64,000 nucleotides of DNA from Plastoroseomonas arctica (GCF_018128965.1 NZ_JAAEDH010000010.1:1-64000), one strand, 5' to 3'; counted from the stretch's first letter, positions 1-9,386 are shown. Translations and numbers: made by a program. The notes: generated from the letters alone by a model not told the origin.

Positions 1-312
1 CGGCGCCTCGCGCGGTCGGGCCGGTCGCGCCGGGCCATCGGCGCGCATCTCGCCGCCAAGGGCATCGCCGCCGAGACCGCCGCCGCCGTCCTGCCGGCCG
101 ATGCCGAGAGCGAACTCGACGCCGCGCTCGCGCATTGCCGACGCCGTCGCACGGGCCCCTTCGCCCGCACCCTGATGGATCCGCCGGCGCGACTGAAGGC
201 GCTGGGGTCGCTGGCGCGCAACGGCTTCTCGCGCAATGTGGCGGAGTGCGCTCTCGACATGGACACGGATGAGGCGGAGGCGCGGATCATTGCGCGGCGA
301 GCGAATGGCTAA
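1..312 (+). CDS. recX: RecX family regulatory protein, 3' part only
   Basis: An open frame runs from the first base of the window to a TAA at 310-312, giving the last 103 residues of a protein whose start lies outside. The readable part (RRAIGAHLAAKGI, then DAALAHCRRRRTGPF, then KALGSLARNGFSRNVAECAL) has the three-helix repeat pattern of RecX, a small cytoplasmic protein that binds RecA filaments and limits recombinase activity. The arginine-rich RRRRTGPF stretch and the final repeat with GFS are typical of alphaproteobacterial RecX. No recA is visible in the window, and in this group recX often lies apart from recA. The family call rests on motif resemblance only, because the N-terminal half is missing. 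Confidence 0.72.
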   Translation, partial: RRLARSGRSRRAIGAHLAAKGIAAETAAAVLPADAESELDAALAHCRRRRTGPFARTLMDPPARLKALGSLARNGFSRNVAECALDMDTDEAEARIIARRANG

Positions 313-356
313 GACGGACGGCGGCGAGCGCATGGGCAAGGCATGGCGTCGAGCGC

Positions 357-1058
357 ATGGCTGACGGCGCCATGACGTTCGCCGCCATCCGGCGCGGCGC
401 GCGCGACGCGCTGCCCCTGGTGATCGGCACCTTCCCCTTCGGCATCGTCGTGGGCGTCATCTCCGACGCCAAGGGCCTGTCGATGGCCGAGACGCTGCTG
501 ATGTGCGCGCTGGTCTTCGCCGGTTCCTCGCAATTGCTCGCCCTCGAGCTCTGGGCCGATCCCGCACCGATCCTGGCCGCGGCCATCGCCGCCTTCGCGG
601 TGAACATTCGCCTGGCACCGATGGGGGCCGCGCTGGCGCCATGGCTGAACCGGCTGCGCGGTTGGCGGCTGTGGGGGACGCTGGCGACGCTGGTCGATCA
701 TTCCTATGCGCTTTCGGCGGCCGACATGCAGCGCGGCGGCCGCGATGCGGGCTACCTGCTGGGCGTGGGTGCGGGGCTGTGGGTGTTCTGGATGGTGGCG
801 GTCGCACTCGGCCATGGACTTGGAAGCGTGGTGCGGGTGCCGCCGGGGCACCCGCTCTATTTCGCCGCCGCGGCGACCTTCTGCGCGATCCTGGCGGCGT
901 TCTGGAAGGGCGTCGCCCGCGACCTCGCGCCATGGGTCGTGAGCGGCGGGATCGCGCTGCTGCTCTGGTGGGCGGGGCTGTCGCAGCCCTGGCCGCTCAT
1001 CGCGGGCGCGCTGGCCGGAGCGGCACTCGGCGCGGCGCGCAGCGAGGTGCGCGGATGA
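357..1058 (+). CDS. azlC: AzlC family branched-chain amino acid exporter, large subunit
   Basis: This is a 233-residue hydrophobic protein with the AzlC hallmark near its N-terminus (GTFPFGIVVGVISDAKGLS) followed by about six to eight membrane helices. AzlC pairs with the small AzlD protein to export branched-chain amino acids or analogues across the inner membrane. The stop codon overlaps the azlD start in an ATGA arrangement, so the two are translationally coupled. ATG at 357 was taken; a second ATG 15 nt downstream (MTFAAIRRG) is also reasonable because many AzlC proteins begin close to that motif. Length and partner fit the family well. The exact substrate cannot be read from sequence. 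Confidence 0.9.
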   Translation: MADGAMTFAAIRRGARDALPLVIGTFPFGIVVGVISDAKGLSMAETLLMCALVFAGSSQLLALELWADPAPILAAAIAAFAVNIRLAPMGAALAPWLNRLRGWRLWGTLATLVDHSYALSAADMQRGGRDAGYLLGVGAGLWVFWMVAVALGHGLGSVVRVPPGHPLYFAAAATFCAILAAFWKGVARDLAPWVVSGGIALLLWWAGLSQPWPLIAGALAGAALGAARSEVRG

Positions 1059-1354
1059 TCCGCCTCGATGTCCTGGCCGCCATCCTCGCCATGGCGGCGG
1101 CGACCTTCGCCTGCCGCGCCGGCGGCTACGTGATCCTGCGCGCGATCCGGGTGCCGCCCTTCGTGCAGCGCATGCTGACGCACCTGCCTGGCCCGCTGTT
1201 CTGCGCCTATGTGGCCCCGGCGCTCGCGCAATGGGGCCTGGCCGGTTGGATCGCGGGGGCTGCGGTGATGGCGGTGCAGCTCACCACCCGCAGCATGGCC
1301 GTCTCCATCCTCAGCGGGGTTGCGGCGATGGCTGCCCTTCAGGCGCTGGGCTGA
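1055..1354 (+). CDS. azlD: AzlD family small subunit of branched-chain amino acid exporter
   Basis: This 99-residue protein starts with the ATG that overlaps the azlC stop (ATGA at 1055-1058). It is almost entirely membrane-embedded, with about three to four helices and the AzlD-type motif FACRAGGYVILRAIRVP near the start. AzlD is the obligate small partner of AzlC in the inner-membrane exporter. The last 44 nt overlap the end of the convergent mechanosensitive channel gene on the other strand, so the two transcripts are antisense to each other at their 3' ends. Confidence 0.88.
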   Translation: MIRLDVLAAILAMAAATFACRAGGYVILRAIRVPPFVQRMLTHLPGPLFCAYVAPALAQWGLAGWIAGAAVMAVQLTTRSMAVSILSGVAAMAALQALG

Positions 1355-3749
1355 CCGCGGGTTCCGGCGCGGCGGGCGTCAACGCTGCCAGGGGCGGTGA
1401 CAGCATCGCGATCCCTTCCGTCGCAAAGACATGCTGCACACGGTTGTTGAACTCGCGCTGCACCGGCCAGCGCTGCGTCGGGTCCGTCTTGATGCGGACC
1501 CGCAGGATCAGGGCGCTGTCGGTGAATTTCTCCACGCCCATCACGTCCAGATCGTCGCGGATCGCGGTGCGCCAGCGTGTCTCGCCCCGCATCTCGGTGA
1601 CGACGCCCTTCAGCAGCGTGGTCACCTTCTCCATGTCCTGGCCGTAGGCGATCGAGATGTCGTGCACCGAGAAGCCGAAATCGCGCGTTTGGTTGGTGAC
1701 CGTGGTGACCGCGCTGAACGGGACGATGTGCACGCTGCCATCGAGCGCGCGCAGCTTGATCGAACGGATCGAGAGCTGCTCCACCACGCCCGACAACCCG
1801 CCGAGCTGGACCACGTCGCCGACCGCGACGGCATCCTCGAACAGCAGGAAGATGCCGGTGATGACGTCCTGCACCAGCTTCTGGCTGCCAAAGCCGATGG
1901 CGAGGCCGATGACGCCGGCGCCCGCGAGCAGAGGCGCCACGTTCACGCCGATCTCGCTCAGCGTGTTCAGCGCGAGGAAGACCAGGATCAGCACCATCAG
2001 CGCGGTGCGCAGCATCGGCAGCAGCGTGCGCACGCGGGCCGAGCGCGATGCCTGCGCGTCGCGCGCGAGCCGCACCAGGTAGCGCGCAATGGCGGCGTTC
2101 ACCACCTCCCACACCAGCACCGAAAGGAAGATGGTGAAGCCGATCGACAGCAGCGAGCCGAGCAGCTTGTTGCCGAGCTGGCCCTGCTTGAACCAGCCGA
2201 AGGCATCGAGGCCCCACGCCTCCAGCAGGACCAGCGCCGCGACGATGGTGATACAGGCCGAGACGCCGCCCTTCAGCGCCGGGACGTAGCGGTTGGCGCG
2301 CGCCTCCAGCCCCGGATAGCGCTGCGCGAGCTCCGGCCCGACGCGGAAGCCGCGCTGGATGGCGCGCCTTGCCCCCACGTCCAGGAATTTCGCCGCGAAG
2401 CCGATGAGCACGGTGGCGGCGGAGACGCGCGCCAGTCGGTAAAACCCGTCGCGCACTTCCAGCGCCCAGACGCCCCAGGCCGCGAACAGCCACAGGATCG
2501 CGACCAGGTGCCACACTTCCGCAAGCCGGTCGCGCAGGCCGCGCGCGAGCCGGCGCGAGGGCCCGGGGTCCACGCCTTCGGGCAGGTCCGGGGCGCGCAG
2601 CACCTCGGCCACCGCGGCGCGGTTCTGCAGGATGACGATCACCGCCAGCAGCGTGACAACGAGCAGGCAGATCCGCGTGATCGCGTCATAGGCCGACCAG
2701 GGCAGGCCGAACAGCAGCCCGGCCTCGGCGGCGGCGTAGCCCGCGACCAGCACCAGGGTGATGCGGCGCAGCCAGATGGTGATGTAGGCGGCCGTCTCGT
2801 CGGCCACCGGCAGCAGGCGCAGCTGGGCCGAGGCTGGCGAGAGCAGCATCCGGCTCGACGCCATCACCGCGCGCGAAACCATGTAGGCGTTGTTCACCGT
2901 GAGGATCACGAGCTGCGTGGTGGGCAAGGGATTCACCGCGCCGATCAGCCCGTAGGAGACGACGGCGAAGGCCGCCACGGGGATGAGGTCCAGCCCCAGC
3001 CGCGCGACCACCAGTGGGACCCGCCGGAACCAACTCCATTGCCCGCCATTCGCTGGCGCCATCGCGTCCAGCCGCTCGCGCGGATGGCGCAGCAGCCGGT
3101 GCGTGAGCCACTCCGCGAGCAGGCCGAGGCCGAAGATCAGCGCCAGCTTCCAACCGGCATCGAGCACGCGGAACTGCGTCACCGGATCACGCGCGAGGGC
3201 GGACATCCAGCGCAGCATCGAGGGCAGGTCGGTGAGCGCCTGGACGCCGCGCACGATCTGCTCGGACAGCGCGGAGAGCCGCTGCGAGGCCGTGGTGAGG
3301 ATCTGCCCGCCGAGCGTATTGGCGGGGAGGAGATCCACCGGAGCGGGCTCGGCCGCCGCCGCGGGCGCCGGTGCGGCTGGCGCCGGCGTGGCGACAGCCG
3401 GGGCTGCTGGCAAAGCCCCGGTCCGCTGCCGCTCGGCCGCGGCGAGCGCTTCGAGCGTGCGGAGGAACTCCGCCCGACGGCGATCATCCTGCAGCAGCTG
3501 GATCAGCCGGTCCGCCTCGCTGGGAGTCACCGCCGGGGTCGTGGCTGCGGGTGCGGCGTTTGCTCGTGGTGCCGTCGGCGCGGCGCCCGGCGTTGTCACG
3601 GCGGGTCTTGGCGGCGCCGGCGTGGGCGCCGGGGTTGGTGGCAGCGGCGACTCCTCGGCGGGCGTGGCCTGGGCGAAGGCCGGGGCCGTCGCGGGCAGCG
3701 ACAGCCCCAGCCCCAGGAGCAGTGCGATCAGCAGGCGGTGACAGGTCAT
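1311..3749 (-). CDS. Large MscS-type mechanosensitive ion channel
   Basis: An 812-residue protein beginning with a signal peptide (MTCHRLLIALLLGLGLSLPA, cleavage likely near AFAQ). An alanine/proline-rich periplasmic stretch follows, then roughly ten membrane segments, then a C-terminal MscS core. The pore-lining helix and beta domain are readable in GAGVIGLAIGFGSQKLVQDV and FEDAVAVGDVVQLGGLSG. Proteins of this build release osmolytes from the cytoplasm on hypo-osmotic shock. The frame stays open upstream of 3749, but only this ATG gives a proper signal peptide. The C-terminus ends in a Pro/Ala tail whose codons overlap azlD on the other strand. Which MscS subfamily it belongs to is not resolved. 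Confidence 0.88.
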   Translation of the reverse strand: MTCHRLLIALLLGLGLSLPATAPAFAQATPAEESPLPPTPAPTPAPPRPAVTTPGAAPTAPRANAAPAATTPAVTPSEADRLIQLLQDDRRRAEFLRTLEALAAAERQRTGALPAAPAVATPAPAAPAPAAAAEPAPVDLLPANTLGGQILTTASQRLSALSEQIVRGVQALTDLPSMLRWMSALARDPVTQFRVLDAGWKLALIFGLGLLAEWLTHRLLRHPRERLDAMAPANGGQWSWFRRVPLVVARLGLDLIPVAAFAVVSYGLIGAVNPLPTTQLVILTVNNAYMVSRAVMASSRMLLSPASAQLRLLPVADETAAYITIWLRRITLVLVAGYAAAEAGLLFGLPWSAYDAITRICLLVVTLLAVIVILQNRAAVAEVLRAPDLPEGVDPGPSRRLARGLRDRLAEVWHLVAILWLFAAWGVWALEVRDGFYRLARVSAATVLIGFAAKFLDVGARRAIQRGFRVGPELAQRYPGLEARANRYVPALKGGVSACITIVAALVLLEAWGLDAFGWFKQGQLGNKLLGSLLSIGFTIFLSVLVWEVVNAAIARYLVRLARDAQASRSARVRTLLPMLRTALMVLILVFLALNTLSEIGVNVAPLLAGAGVIGLAIGFGSQKLVQDVITGIFLLFEDAVAVGDVVQLGGLSGVVEQLSIRSIKLRALDGSVHIVPFSAVTTVTNQTRDFGFSVHDISIAYGQDMEKVTTLLKGVVTEMRGETRWRTAIRDDLDVMGVEKFTDSALILRVRIKTDPTQRWPVQREFNNRVQHVFATEGIAMLSPPLAALTPAAPEPAVSPAPEGQPSPQPR

Positions 3750-3872
3750 GGCGCGCAGGGACACGATGGTGCCGTGCGAGGTCAAGCCCGGACGGCCCGC
3801 ATCGCGACATGGTTCAATGCCCATGGACCTCGCGGGGATTGGCATTTCGCACCGAGACGTTATGTCAGGGAC

Positions 3873-4067
3873 ATGAAGATCGCGCTGACCATCATCATCC
3901 TCGCCGCGATGCTCGCGACCGTCGGCGTGCTTCTCGCCGGCCTGCTTGGCATGGCGCGCGGGGATCAGTCGCCGCATCGGTCGAACAAGCTGATGCAATG
4001 GCGCATCGGATTGCAGGGCCTCGCCCTGGTGCTCATTGCGCTGCTGATGTGGATCTGGCGCAGCTGA
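3873..4067 (+). CDS. HIG1-domain twin-transmembrane small protein
   Basis: A 64-residue protein with two membrane helices joined by a short charged loop, RGDQSPHRSNKLMQWRI. The N-K-L-M-x-x-R motif before the second helix is the mark of the HIG1 (hypoxia-induced) family; bacterial members are usually annotated as twin-transmembrane proteins. Mitochondrial homologues stabilise respiratory supercomplexes; the bacterial role is not established. It lies just upstream of the promoter of etfBA, so it is probably transcribed separately. The start was chosen at the ATG that opens the first helix. Confidence 0.8.
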   Translation: MKIALTIIILAAMLATVGVLLAGLLGMARGDQSPHRSNKLMQWRIGLQGLALVLIALLMWIWRS

Positions 4068-4093
4068 CCGACCCATGCGCAACGAAGCTGGTT

Positions 4094-4122
4094 TTGACAG
4101 CGTTGGGGCGTTTGAATAGGGT
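4094..4122 (+). promoter_or_regulatory. Likely sigma70-type promoter of etfBA
   Basis: A perfect -35 hexamer TTGACA (4094-4099) is followed after exactly 17 nt by TAGGGT (4117-4122), which matches the -10 consensus at four of six positions. Transcription would begin near 4129, leaving a leader of about 75 nt before the etfB ATG at 4204. Its position between the HIG1-type gene and etfB supports an independent start for the etf operon. This is from sequence inspection only. Confidence 0.6.
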
Positions 4123-4203
4123 CCGCGCGCCCTCCCAGGCGCCAGAATCATGCGGCATAGCCCCGGGGTCGCCGCGCCCCCACAACAGGACACGGCCCAG
4201 GCC

Positions 4204-4953
4204 ATGAAGCTGCTCGTCCCCGTCAAGCGGGTCGTCGACTACAATGTGAAGGTCCGCGTGAAGGCGGACGGCACGGGTGTCGAGACCGCCAACGTCAAAA
4301 TGTCGATGAACCCGTTCGACGAGATCGCCGTCGAAGAAGCCGTGCGCCTCAAGGAAAAGGGTGCGGCGACCGAGATCATCGCCGTTTCCATCGGCCCCGC
4401 CGCCGCGGCCGAGCAGATCCGCACCGCACTCGCGATGGGTGCCGATCGCGGCATCCTGGTTGAGGTCGAGGGTGCGGTCGAACCGCTTGCTGTCGCCAAG
4501 CTGCTTAAGGCGATCATCATGAAGGAAGAGCCGGGCCTCATCATCCTGGGCAAGCAGGCGATCGACGACGACATGAACGCGACCGGGCAGATGCTCGCGG
4601 CGCTGATGGGCTGGGGGCAGGGCACCTTCGCGTCGAAGGTCGAACTCGCCGCCGACAGCGTCACCGTGACGCGCGAGGTCGATGGCGGCCTGGAAACGGT
4701 GAAGCTGACGCTGCCGGCCATCGTCACCGCCGACCTGCGCCTGAACGAGCCGCGCTATGCCTCGCTGCCGAACATCATGAAGGCGCGCAAGAAGCCGATT
4801 GAGAATCTCAAGCCGGCCGATCTGGGCGTCGATGCGTCGCCGCGCCTGACCACGCTCAAGGTCGAGGAGCCGCCGAAGCGGCAGGCCGGCCGCAAGGTGG
4901 GCTCGGTGGCCGAACTCGTCGACAAGCTGCGCAACGAAGCGAAGGTGATCTGA
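4204..4953 (+). CDS. etfB: Electron transfer flavoprotein beta subunit
   Basis: This is a 249-residue protein, the standard EtfB length, starting [20 protein letters not shown]. It carries the conserved blocks [17 protein letters not shown] and [14 protein letters not shown], which belong to the adenine-nucleotide (AMP) binding fold of the beta subunit. EtfAB accepts electrons from acyl-CoA dehydrogenases, such as the isovaleryl-CoA dehydrogenase at 33763, and passes them to ETF:quinone oxidoreductase. The frame is open upstream to 4150, but the family start matches the ATG at 4204. The gap to etfA is 2 nt, so the two are co-translated. Confidence 0.96.
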   Translation: MKLLVPVKRVVDYNVKVRVKADGTGVETANVKMSMNPFDEIAVEEAVRLKEKGAATEIIAVSIGPAAAAEQIRTALAMGADRGILVEVEGAVEPLAVAKLLKAIIMKEEPGLIILGKQAIDDDMNATGQMLAALMGWGQGTFASKVELAADSVTVTREVDGGLETVKLTLPAIVTADLRLNEPRYASLPNIMKARKKPIENLKPADLGVDASPRLTTLKVEEPPKRQAGRKVGSVAELVDKLRNEAKVI

Positions 4954-4955
4954 CC

Positions 4956-5885
4956 ATGGCGATCCTCGTCCTCGCCGACCATAGCGGCGCGACCGTCAGC
5001 CAGCCCACGCGCTCCGCCATCGCGGCCGCGCAGAAGATCGGCGGCGATGTGCATGTGCTGGTGCTCGACGGCGAAGCCGCGCCGTCGCATGCCGAACTGC
5101 CCGGCGTCGCCAAGGTGCTCACCGCCACGGGCGAGGGCTTCGCACATGGTCTGGCCGAGCCGGTCGCAGCACTTCTGGTTTCACTCGCACCCGCCTATTC
5201 GCACCTGCTCGCGCCCGGCAGTGCTGCGGGCAAGAACGTGATGCCGCGCGTCGCTGCGTTGCTCGACGTGCAGATCATCAGCGACATCGCCGGCGTGGTA
5301 GATGGCGACACCTTCCAGCGCTTCATCTATGCCGGGAACGCGCTCGCCACCATCCGCAGCGCCGATGCGACCAAGGTCGCGACGGTGCGCGCGGCGAGCT
5401 TCGACCCGGTGCCCGCCACCGGCGGTTCCGCCAGCACCGAGGCGGCGCCGGGCATCACCGACCCGGCCCTCTCGCAGTTCCTGCACGCCGAGATCGTGAA
5501 GAGCGAACGGCCGGAACTCGCTGCCGCCCGCGTCGTGGTCTCGGGCGGGCGAGCGATGGGGTCGGCCGACAGCTTCAAGATCCTCGAAGGTGTAGCGGAC
5601 CGGCTTGGCGCTGCGATCGGCGCGTCACGCGCCGCGGTCGATGCGGGCTATGCGCCCAACGACATGCAGGTCGGCCAGACCGGCAAGATCGTGGCTCCCG
5701 AGCTGTACATGGCCTTCGGCATCTCCGGCGCGATCCAGCACCTGGCCGGGATGAAGGACAGCAAGGTCATCGTCGCGATCAACAAGGACGAGGAAGCACC
5801 GATTTTCCAGGTGGCCGATTACGGCCTGGTCGGGGATGTCTTCAAGATCATCCCCGAGCTGGAAGCCGAGCTCGACAAGAAGTAG
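4956..5885 (+). CDS. etfA: Electron transfer flavoprotein alpha subunit
   Basis: A 309-residue EtfA starting [11 protein letters not shown]. The C-terminal FAD-binding domain is complete: [20 protein letters not shown], then [20 protein letters not shown], then [20 protein letters not shown] and [18 protein letters not shown]. The alpha subunit holds FAD and forms the heterodimer with EtfB encoded immediately upstream. The following 3-hydroxyacyl-CoA dehydrogenase gene lies about 50 nt downstream on the same strand, an arrangement common in alphaproteobacteria that links fatty-acid or amino-acid acyl-CoA oxidation with electron transfer. Confidence 0.96.
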   Translation: MAILVLADHSGATVSQPTRSAIAAAQKIGGDVHVLVLDGEAAPSHAELPGVAKVLTATGEGFAHGLAEPVAALLVSLAPAYSHLLAPGSAAGKNVMPRVAALLDVQIISDIAGVVDGDTFQRFIYAGNALATIRSADATKVATVRAASFDPVPATGGSASTEAAPGITDPALSQFLHAEIVKSERPELAAARVVVSGGRAMGSADSFKILEGVADRLGAAIGASRAAVDAGYAPNDMQVGQTGKIVAPELYMAFGISGAIQHLAGMKDSKVIVAINKDEEAPIFQVADYGLVGDVFKIIPELEAELDKK

Positions 5886-5937
5886 TCCCGGGGGCGCCGC
5901 TCCCGCAGCCACTCTCCGATCATAGGGACATCCTTCG

Positions 5938-6804
5938 ATGAACATCGGCGTGATCGGGGCGGGACAGATGGGGGCGGGGATCGCGCATGTCGCGGCCCTC
6001 GCGGGATTGCACGTCACCATGCTCGACGTGAAGCCGGAGGCGCTGGACAAGGCGCTCGCCGGCATCCGCAAGAACATGGAGCGCCAGGCAGAGAAGGGCA
6101 CCATCACCGCCGAGGCCATGCAGCAGGCGATGCCGCTGATCGCCACCGCGACTGACTACAGCGCGTTCAGCGCCTGCGACGTGGTGATCGAGGCGGCGAC
6201 CGAGCGCGAGGAGATCAAGCGCGCGATCTTCGCCACGCTCTGCCCGGTCCTGAAGACCGACGCGATCATCGCGACCAACACATCCTCCATTCCCATCACG
6301 CGGCTGGCCGCCACCACGGACCGGCCGGATCGCTTCATCGGGATGCACTTCTTCAATCCGGTGCCGCTGATGAAGCTGGTCGAGATCATCCGTGGGCTGG
6401 CCACCTCCGAGGCCACCTTCGCCGCGGTGAAGAGCCTCGCCGAGAGCATGGGCAAGACCACCGCGAATGCCGAGGATTATCCCGGCTTCATCGTGAACCG
6501 CATCCTGATGCCGATGATCAACGAGGCCGTGGTCGCGCTGCAGGAGGGCGTGGGCGACGTCGTCTCCATCGACACCGGGCTGAAGCTCGGCTGCAACCAC
6601 CCGATGGGACCGCTAGAGCTGGCCGATTTTATCGGCCTGGACACCTGCCTCGAGGTGATGCGCGTGCTGCACGCCGGCCTGGGGGATTCCAAGTATCGCC
6701 CGGCGCCGCTGCTGACCAAGTACGTCGAAGCCGGCTGGCTCGGCCGCAAATCCGGCAAGGGGTTCTACGACTACAGCGTGAAGGCACCCAAGCCGACCCG
6801 CTGA
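5938..6804 (+). CDS. 3-hydroxybutyryl-CoA (3-hydroxyacyl-CoA) dehydrogenase
   Basis: A 288-residue, single-function enzyme with an N-terminal NAD-binding Rossmann motif, [20 protein letters not shown], and the catalytic histidine region [16 protein letters not shown]. The C-terminal domain contains [12 protein letters not shown] and [16 protein letters not shown], typical of short 3-hydroxybutyryl-CoA dehydrogenases (Hbd/PaaH type). It oxidises (S)-3-hydroxyacyl-CoA to the 3-keto form with NAD+, or runs in reverse in butyrate or PHB metabolism. It follows etfBA and probably shares its transcript. Substrate chain length cannot be decided from sequence. Confidence 0.93.
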   Translation: MNIGVIGAGQMGAGIAHVAALAGLHVTMLDVKPEALDKALAGIRKNMERQAEKGTITAEAMQQAMPLIATATDYSAFSACDVVIEAATEREEIKRAIFATLCPVLKTDAIIATNTSSIPITRLAATTDRPDRFIGMHFFNPVPLMKLVEIIRGLATSEATFAAVKSLAESMGKTTANAEDYPGFIVNRILMPMINEAVVALQEGVGDVVSIDTGLKLGCNHPMGPLELADFIGLDTCLEVMRVLHAGLGDSKYRPAPLLTKYVEAGWLGRKSGKGFYDYSVKAPKPTR

Positions 6805-6901
6805 GCGGCATCGGCCCGCGCCCGCAGACCGACCGATCCCCTAGACTTGCCGCCCGTGGGGCTTTGCCGCAGCCTTCCCGCCAAAACCGGGAAGAAACGT
6901 C

Positions 6902-7849
6902 ATGCATTTGTTTCGCCGCACGCTGCTGGCAGCACCCGCGCTGATCGCGATGCCCGCGCGGGCCCAGTCCTGGGTACCGACGCGTTCGATCCAGCTCATC
7001 GCCGGCTTCGCCCCGGGTGGCGGTTCCGACATCATCGCCCGCACCATCGCCGAGGCGGCCGCCCCACTGTATCCGGTGCCGCTTGTCGTCATCAATCGCC
7101 CAGGGGCGGGCGGTGCGCTCGCTGCCGAGCAAGTCGCGCGCGCCGCACCCGACGGGCACACGCTGCTGCTCGCCGGCGGGTCCGAGAGCACGTCTCTGCC
7201 CGCCCATCGTCCTCTCCCCTACGACCCGAAGCGCGATTTCCGCTCGGTGATCCGGCTCACGCGGAACGGCCAGTTCGTGGTCGTGAAGGCGGGCGGCCGC
7301 TTTCCCACCATGCAGGCGCTGCTCGCGGCGGCACGGGAGCGGCCGGAGGCGGTGACCCATGCCTCGGCCGGCGTCGGGTCGCTGGTGCATTCGGCCTTCC
7401 TGCTGCTGTCGCAGGCCGCGGGGGTGCAGATGCTCCACGTTCCGTTCAACGGCGGCGGCCCATCGATGCAGGCGATCGTCGCGGGCCAGGTGGATTGCGG
7501 CATCGCCGCGCCCGAGGAGATGCGCGGTCTGGTCGATGGCGGCGAGCTCGCGGTGCTGGCGGTGGCGAGTGCCGAGCGCGCGCTCGCCTACCCCGCGGTG
7601 CCGACGCTGCGCGAGCTCGGGTTCGACGTGATCGCGGAGAACATGAAGGGCTGGGTCGGGCCCGCCGGCCTGACCGAAGCGATGGCCGCCTATCACCATG
7701 ACCGCTTCCGCCAGGCGATCGCCGCGCCGGCCTGGCAGCGCTTCCTCGAACGCGCCGGCGAGGCGGATGGCTATGCCGATGGCGCGGCGTTCCAGCGCAG
7801 CATGGACGCCTTGCTCGACCGCATCGCCCTAGCCCTTCGCCGCGCCTGA
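6902..7849 (+). CDS. Tripartite tricarboxylate transporter (Bug family) substrate-binding protein
   Basis: A 315-residue periplasmic receptor starting MHLFRRTLLAAPALIAMPAR, a signal peptide with cleavage near ARAQS. The mature protein has the Bug signatures IQLIAGFAPGGGSDIIART and INRPGAGGALAAEQVARAAP plus DGHTLLLAG. Bug proteins are two-domain Venus-flytrap receptors that deliver carboxylates to TctAB-type permeases or act in sensing. No TctA or TctB gene lies nearby, so this is an orphan receptor. The ATG is preceded by a weak GGAAG-like site. The ligand is unknown. Confidence 0.92.
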   Translation: MHLFRRTLLAAPALIAMPARAQSWVPTRSIQLIAGFAPGGGSDIIARTIAEAAAPLYPVPLVVINRPGAGGALAAEQVARAAPDGHTLLLAGGSESTSLPAHRPLPYDPKRDFRSVIRLTRNGQFVVVKAGGRFPTMQALLAAARERPEAVTHASAGVGSLVHSAFLLLSQAAGVQMLHVPFNGGGPSMQAIVAGQVDCGIAAPEEMRGLVDGGELAVLAVASAERALAYPAVPTLRELGFDVIAENMKGWVGPAGLTEAMAAYHHDRFRQAIAAPAWQRFLERAGEADGYADGAAFQRSMDALLDRIALALRRA

Positions 7850-7940
7850 GGATTGCGATCCGGGTTGCAGACGCGGCGCGTCATGGGCCTAAGGTCGCGT
7901 TCCGCCCGGCCCCGGTCTGTCGGCCAGCGAGAGGCGCGCC

Positions 7941-8182
7941 GTGTTGGACCCGCGGCCCTGGATCCTCGTCCTGCGCATCGTGGCACCGGCCCTTGCTCGT
8001 CGGCATGGTGCCGTTGGGTGTTGCGCGTGGTGCTGCTGTGGCCGCTGGCGCCGGCTCTGCTCTACCTGCTGATCGTCGGGTCGCTGGTTCTGCTGGACGC
8101 GGAACACGTGACGCTGCGGGCGTTCTTCCTGAGCTTCCTGATGTGCGGCCTCATGCTCGTGCTGCCCTGCCTCGGCACCTGA
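7941..8182 (+). pseudogene. Possible frameshifted small membrane protein gene
   Basis: The frame ending at 8182 encodes two good membrane segments (WVLRVVLLWPLAPALLYLL and LRAFFLSFLMCGLMLVLPCL) with strongly G/C-biased third positions. Its only in-frame starts are an ATG at 7883, which opens an arginine-rich stretch of shadow-like composition, and a GTG at 8018. A GTG at 7941 in another frame opens LDPRPWILVLRIVAPALAR, which looks like the natural N-terminus. The composition therefore suggests one gene broken by an indel near 7985-8015. It could instead be a short intact ORF from 8018. No family is recognised. Confidence 0.3.
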
Positions 8183-8360
8183 GTGGTGGGGTCCGGATAG
8201 GCGCGGTTCTGCGGGCGTTCCGAGCGGCGCGTGCCGGCGCCGCAGTAAACACGTTTGTCACGCGCATGTGAGCGAATTGTCATGCAGGCTTGACGTTAAC
8301 AGTGAGGAAGCCGATCTGCGCCCCACCACCAGCCTGTCCCGAACCGGAGGAAACACATCG

Positions 8361-9341
8361 ATGTCACGGCCCGTGAGGCGCGGCCTTCTCGCGCTCGCTC
8401 TTTTAGGCATGGCGGCTCCGGCCGCCTTCGCTCAAACTTTCCCGACCCGGCCGTTGAGCATCGTGGTTCCCTTCGCGCCGGGTGGCCCGACCGACACCGT
8501 CTCCCGCCTCGTCGCCGAGGCGATGGGCCGTGACCTCGGGCAGAACGTGGTGGTTGAGAATGTCGGCGGTGCCGGCGGTACGCTCGGCTCGAACCGGGTC
8601 GCGCAGGCGCGGCCTGACGGGCACACGCTGCTGCTGCACCACATCGGCATGGCGACCACGCCCACGCTCTATCGCCGGCTGCCCTATGATCCGGTGGCGG
8701 CGTTCGAACCGATCGGGCTGATCACCGAAGTGCCGATGTCGCTGATCGCGCGCCCGAACTTCCCGGCGAACAATCTGGCCGACGTGGTTGCGGTCATGCG
8801 TCAGCGCCGCGAGGAGCTGAACTACGCCAACGCCGGTATCGGTGCCGCGAGCCATCTTTGCGGCCTGCTGCTAATGAGCCGCGTCGATGCGCCGATGACA
8901 ACGGTGCCGTTCCGCGGCACCGGCCCCGCCATGCAGGAGTTGCTGGCCGGACGGGTGGACCTGATGTGCGACCAGACCACCAACACGACCGAGCAGATCC
9001 GCGGCAATTCCGTGCGCGCCTACGCGGTGACGACACCGCAACGGCTGCCGACGCTGCCCGACTTGCCGACCTCGGCCGAGGCCGGCCTGACCGGGTTCGA
9101 GGTCTCCGTCTGGCACGGGCTATACGCGCCACGCAACACGCCCGCGCCGATCATCGCGCGGCTGTCGCAGTCGCTGCAGACGGCACTGCGCGACCCTCGG
9201 CTGATCGCCCGCTTCGCCGAGCTCGGGACTGCGCCGGTGGCGCAGGACCAGGCGACGCCCGCGGCGCATCGCACCTTCTGGCTCGCCGATATCGCGAAGT
9301 GGCGCCCGCTGATCCAGGCGGCCGGCCAATACGCGGACTGA
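8361..9341 (+). CDS. Tripartite tricarboxylate transporter (Bug family) substrate-binding protein
   Basis: A 326-residue periplasmic receptor. The ATG at 8361 follows a clear GGAGG at 8346-8350 and opens a signal peptide (SRPVRRGLLALALLGMAAPA, cleavage near AFAQT), so it is preferred over the longer open frame. Bug motifs are present: IVVPFAPGGPTDTVSRLV, then NVGGAGGTLGSNRVAQARPD and GHTLLLHHIG. It is the second Bug receptor in 2.5 kb and clearly different from the first, so this is not a recent tandem duplication. No permease subunits are adjacent; the ligand is unknown but is probably a carboxylate. Confidence 0.93.
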   Translation: MSRPVRRGLLALALLGMAAPAAFAQTFPTRPLSIVVPFAPGGPTDTVSRLVAEAMGRDLGQNVVVENVGGAGGTLGSNRVAQARPDGHTLLLHHIGMATTPTLYRRLPYDPVAAFEPIGLITEVPMSLIARPNFPANNLADVVAVMRQRREELNYANAGIGAASHLCGLLLMSRVDAPMTTVPFRGTGPAMQELLAGRVDLMCDQTTNTTEQIRGNSVRAYAVTTPQRLPTLPDLPTSAEAGLTGFEVSVWHGLYAPRNTPAPIIARLSQSLQTALRDPRLIARFAELGTAPVAQDQATPAAHRTFWLADIAKWRPLIQAAGQYAD

Positions 9342-9386
9342 GCGGCGGCATCGCCCTTACGCCTTGCGGCGCGGGTTCTTAGCGGG

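Noticed and set aside
1431-4067. An 878-codon open frame on the plus strand opposite the MscS-type channel gene
   Set aside because: It is the antisense shadow of the high-GC minus-strand gene, with His/Arg/Asp-rich composition and no domain. Only its last 65 codons (from 3873) are real, as the HIG1-type gene.
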